From Paenibacillus gorillae (GTDB lineage: Bacteria > Bacillota > Bacilli > Paenibacillales > Paenibacillaceae): a DNA stretch of 64,000 nt. Numbering within the stretch: position 1 is the first letter of the stretch; the number at the start of each line of letters is the position of its first letter. The notes beneath the pieces were generated by a model. It had not been told where the DNA came from and ran no database searches. It was given only the letters and a program-made list of their open reading frames with translations. Location of the stretch: contig NZ_CBVJ010000046.1 of NCBI RefSeq assembly GCF_000513275.1, forward strand, positions 50,697 through 114,696. The letters run 5' to 3'. Of the stretch, positions 63,051 through 64,000 are shown in pieces. A program made the position numbers and the translations under genes.

Positions 63051-63335
63051 TTAAAATTTTGCGGTAGCAAAATTGCTCCGTTAGCATTTGCTTAAAATTT
63101 TCAGCTGCAAGATTACTCCGTTAGCTTCTGCTTAATTTTGCGGTAGCAAAATTTGCTCCGTTAGCATTTAGCTTAAAATTTTCAGCTGCAAGATTACTCC
63201 ATAAGTACTAGCTCGTAATATGCAATAGCAAAATTACTTCTGTCCGCTTCCGCTTTCTTGCAGTACTGCGGCAGCAAATAGCTTCTTATGGACAAGCTTG
63301 GCGATGCCCGGGCAAATTGCTCCGTAAATTCGGGC
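63051..63335 (-). repeat. 40-bp tandem array in the accB leader
   Basis: Units start at 63051, 63091, 63131, 63172, 63212 and 63253, with a seventh partial unit near 63296. Units 1 and 3, and 2 and 4, are most alike (81-base higher-order period). Odd units hold a hairpin AATTTTGC / GCAAAATT (loop GGTA on plus). On the minus strand most units read CTAACGGAG, then 4-6 bases, then TTG and a 5-9 codon open frame. The array lies between a TATAAT box and accB. Confidence 0.8.
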
Positions 63336-63667
63336 ATATAGTCGGGCGGCCATTGCGGCTCATAAGCCCATTTTACCCATTTTCTTTTACATAACGTTTA
63401 ACATTATATCATAAACCTTAGCGAACACGAACCAATTTTTTATACGCCCTGTTTTCATGCCATTTTGAGCTTATTCTCTTGTAAAATAAAGGATTAAAGA
63501 GATTGCTCGGCACCGCGTTTTTTCCCTTTAGCAGCACATAGATACAATCGTAATACTGAACAAAAATGCTAGTATTTAAATCATTTAGCAATGTATTTTC
63601 CTACTTTTATCGATAACTTTGTGCCAGCGCGTTGCTCATTGCCCGTTGATTAAATCCGCTGCTACTC
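63336..63667. other. Non-coding region upstream of the accB leader
   Basis: No gene seen. It contains the accB promoter candidate at 63403 and otherwise AT-rich DNA. The spoIIIA operon that normally precedes accB must lie beyond the right edge. Confidence 0.5.
63403..63410 (-). promoter_or_regulatory. Extended -10 promoter candidate for accB
   Basis: Minus strand TGATATAAT, a perfect TATAAT with the extended TGn. A -35 17 bases upstream (TTCGTG) is poor. Transcription from here would give a leader of about 360 bases that includes the 40-bp array. Confidence 0.5.
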
Positions 63668-63760
63668 AATCAAAATGAGATCTACAGTTAGAATTGGCTC
63701 ACAACGCCGATTTCGTTATTTTTCGCCCAACAACATGCGCTTTTATATTTTGAAGCAGCT
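63668..63760. repeat. Remnant of the 51-bp-spaced dispersed repeat, copy C
   Basis: A direct unit ATCAAAATGAGATCTACAGT (near 63668) and an inverted unit GCGCTTTTATATTTTGAAGC (near 63740). They resemble the outer units of copies A and B but are more degenerate, and the CTCAGGATGG end is missing. Confidence 0.5.
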
Positions 63761-63800
63761 ATCGAGCCTTTGCTGTCAATCAACAGCTTGTTTAACGCCT

Positions 63801-64000
63801 CTATGTTGGATATTTCCAACATGGGGCGCCTTACTTGCTGCTTTCTCGCTTCTACGTTGGGTATTTCCAATGTAGGGCATATTCTTTGCTGCTTTTCCGC
63901 TTCTACGTTGGATATTTCCAACGTAGGGCACATTTTTTGCTCCTTTTCCGCTTCTACGTTGGATATTTCCAACGTAGGGCACATTTTTTGCTGCTTTTCC
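63801..64000 (-). repeat. 51-bp tandem palindromic repeat
   Basis: Four units starting at 63801, 63852, 63903 and 63954, each exactly 51 bases and running off the window. Each opens with a near-perfect palindrome CTACGTTGGA-TATT-TCCAACGTAG, then GGGCACATTTTTTGCTGC and TTTTCCGCTT. The last two units are nearly identical; the first is the most decayed. The minus strand is open throughout and would give 17-residue repeats of the type MCPTLEISNVEAEKEQK. Confidence 0.9.

Noticed and set aside
63035..63400. T-box or known riboswitch in the accB leader
   Set aside because: No T-box sequence or specifier-loop pattern and no match to riboswitch cores; the structure is explained by the 40-bp repeats.
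63801..64000. CRISPR array
   Set aside because: The units are directly tandem, about 51 bases, with no variable spacers and no cas genes nearby.

Overview
The window is chromosomal DNA from a spore-forming Firmicute. It is most likely a Paenibacillus or close relative (Paenibacillaceae). It carries the sporulation core (spo0A, spoIVB, spoIIM, the spoIIAA-spoIIAB-sigF operon, spoVA genes, dacF), and its gene order closely follows the Bacillus subtilis interval from scpA/rib to accBC. There are no rRNA or tRNA genes, no CRISPR array and no recognisable insertion sequence.

Layout, left to right. (1) 0-5 kb, minus strand: scpA, then a riboflavin operon (ribD-ribE-ribBA-ribH) behind an FMN riboswitch. 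(2) 5-13 kb, minus strand: ppiB, lysA, spoVAF, spoVAB, spoVAA, sigF, spoIIAB, spoIIAA and dacF. A sigma-H promoter with 0A-like boxes precedes spoIIAA, and spoVAC/AD/AE are absent. (3) 12.7-13.8 kb: about 1 kb of non-coding DNA with a repeat element and an A-rich tract. (4) 13.8-25.7 kb: nucleoside salvage genes (pdp, punA, deoB), a Spo0E-like phosphatase, xerD, a yqzK-like gene, ald, a leaderless subtilase, fur, spoIIM, nudF, the tiny mciZ, a yqjE-like peptidase, tiny prli42 and lipB. (5) 25.7-30.7 kb: a branched-chain 2-oxo acid dehydrogenase operon (lpdV-bkdAA-bkdAB-bkdB). lipB, needed to lipoylate the E2, follows it. (6) 31-36 kb: a kimA-type potassium importer behind a c-di-AMP (ydaO/yuaA) riboswitch, an alpha/beta hydrolase, a nitroreductase, and small stress-type proteins. 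(7) 36-45 kb: a complete general-stress sigma-B module of the Bacillus cereus RsbK/RsbM/RsbY type, with rsbV, two rsbW paralogues and sigB. Several neighbouring genes have matching sigma-B-like promoters. (8) 45-47 kb: a UbiB-family kinase and a small membrane protein. (9) 47-63 kb, minus strand: spo0A, spoIVB, recN, argR, an unknown protein, tlyA, dxs, ispA, xseB, xseA, folD, nusB, a DUF2273 protein, amaP, an Asp23 protein, accC and accB. accC carries a one-base frameshift in a homopolymer. (10) 63-64 kb: repeat-rich non-coding DNA upstream of accB.

Together the genes join sporulation control (Spo0A activating sigma-H-dependent spo0A and spoIIA promoters, then SpoIIAA/SpoIIAB/SigF), a partner-switching stress response, and housekeeping metabolism (riboflavin, lysine, isoprenoids, fatty acids, branched-chain acyl-CoA primers, nucleosides). 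The least explained parts are non-coding. One is a dispersed element with 51-bp-spaced units, present twice plus a remnant. The second is a 51-bp tandem palindrome at the right edge that stays open as a reading frame. The third is a 40-bp tandem array in the probable accB leader.
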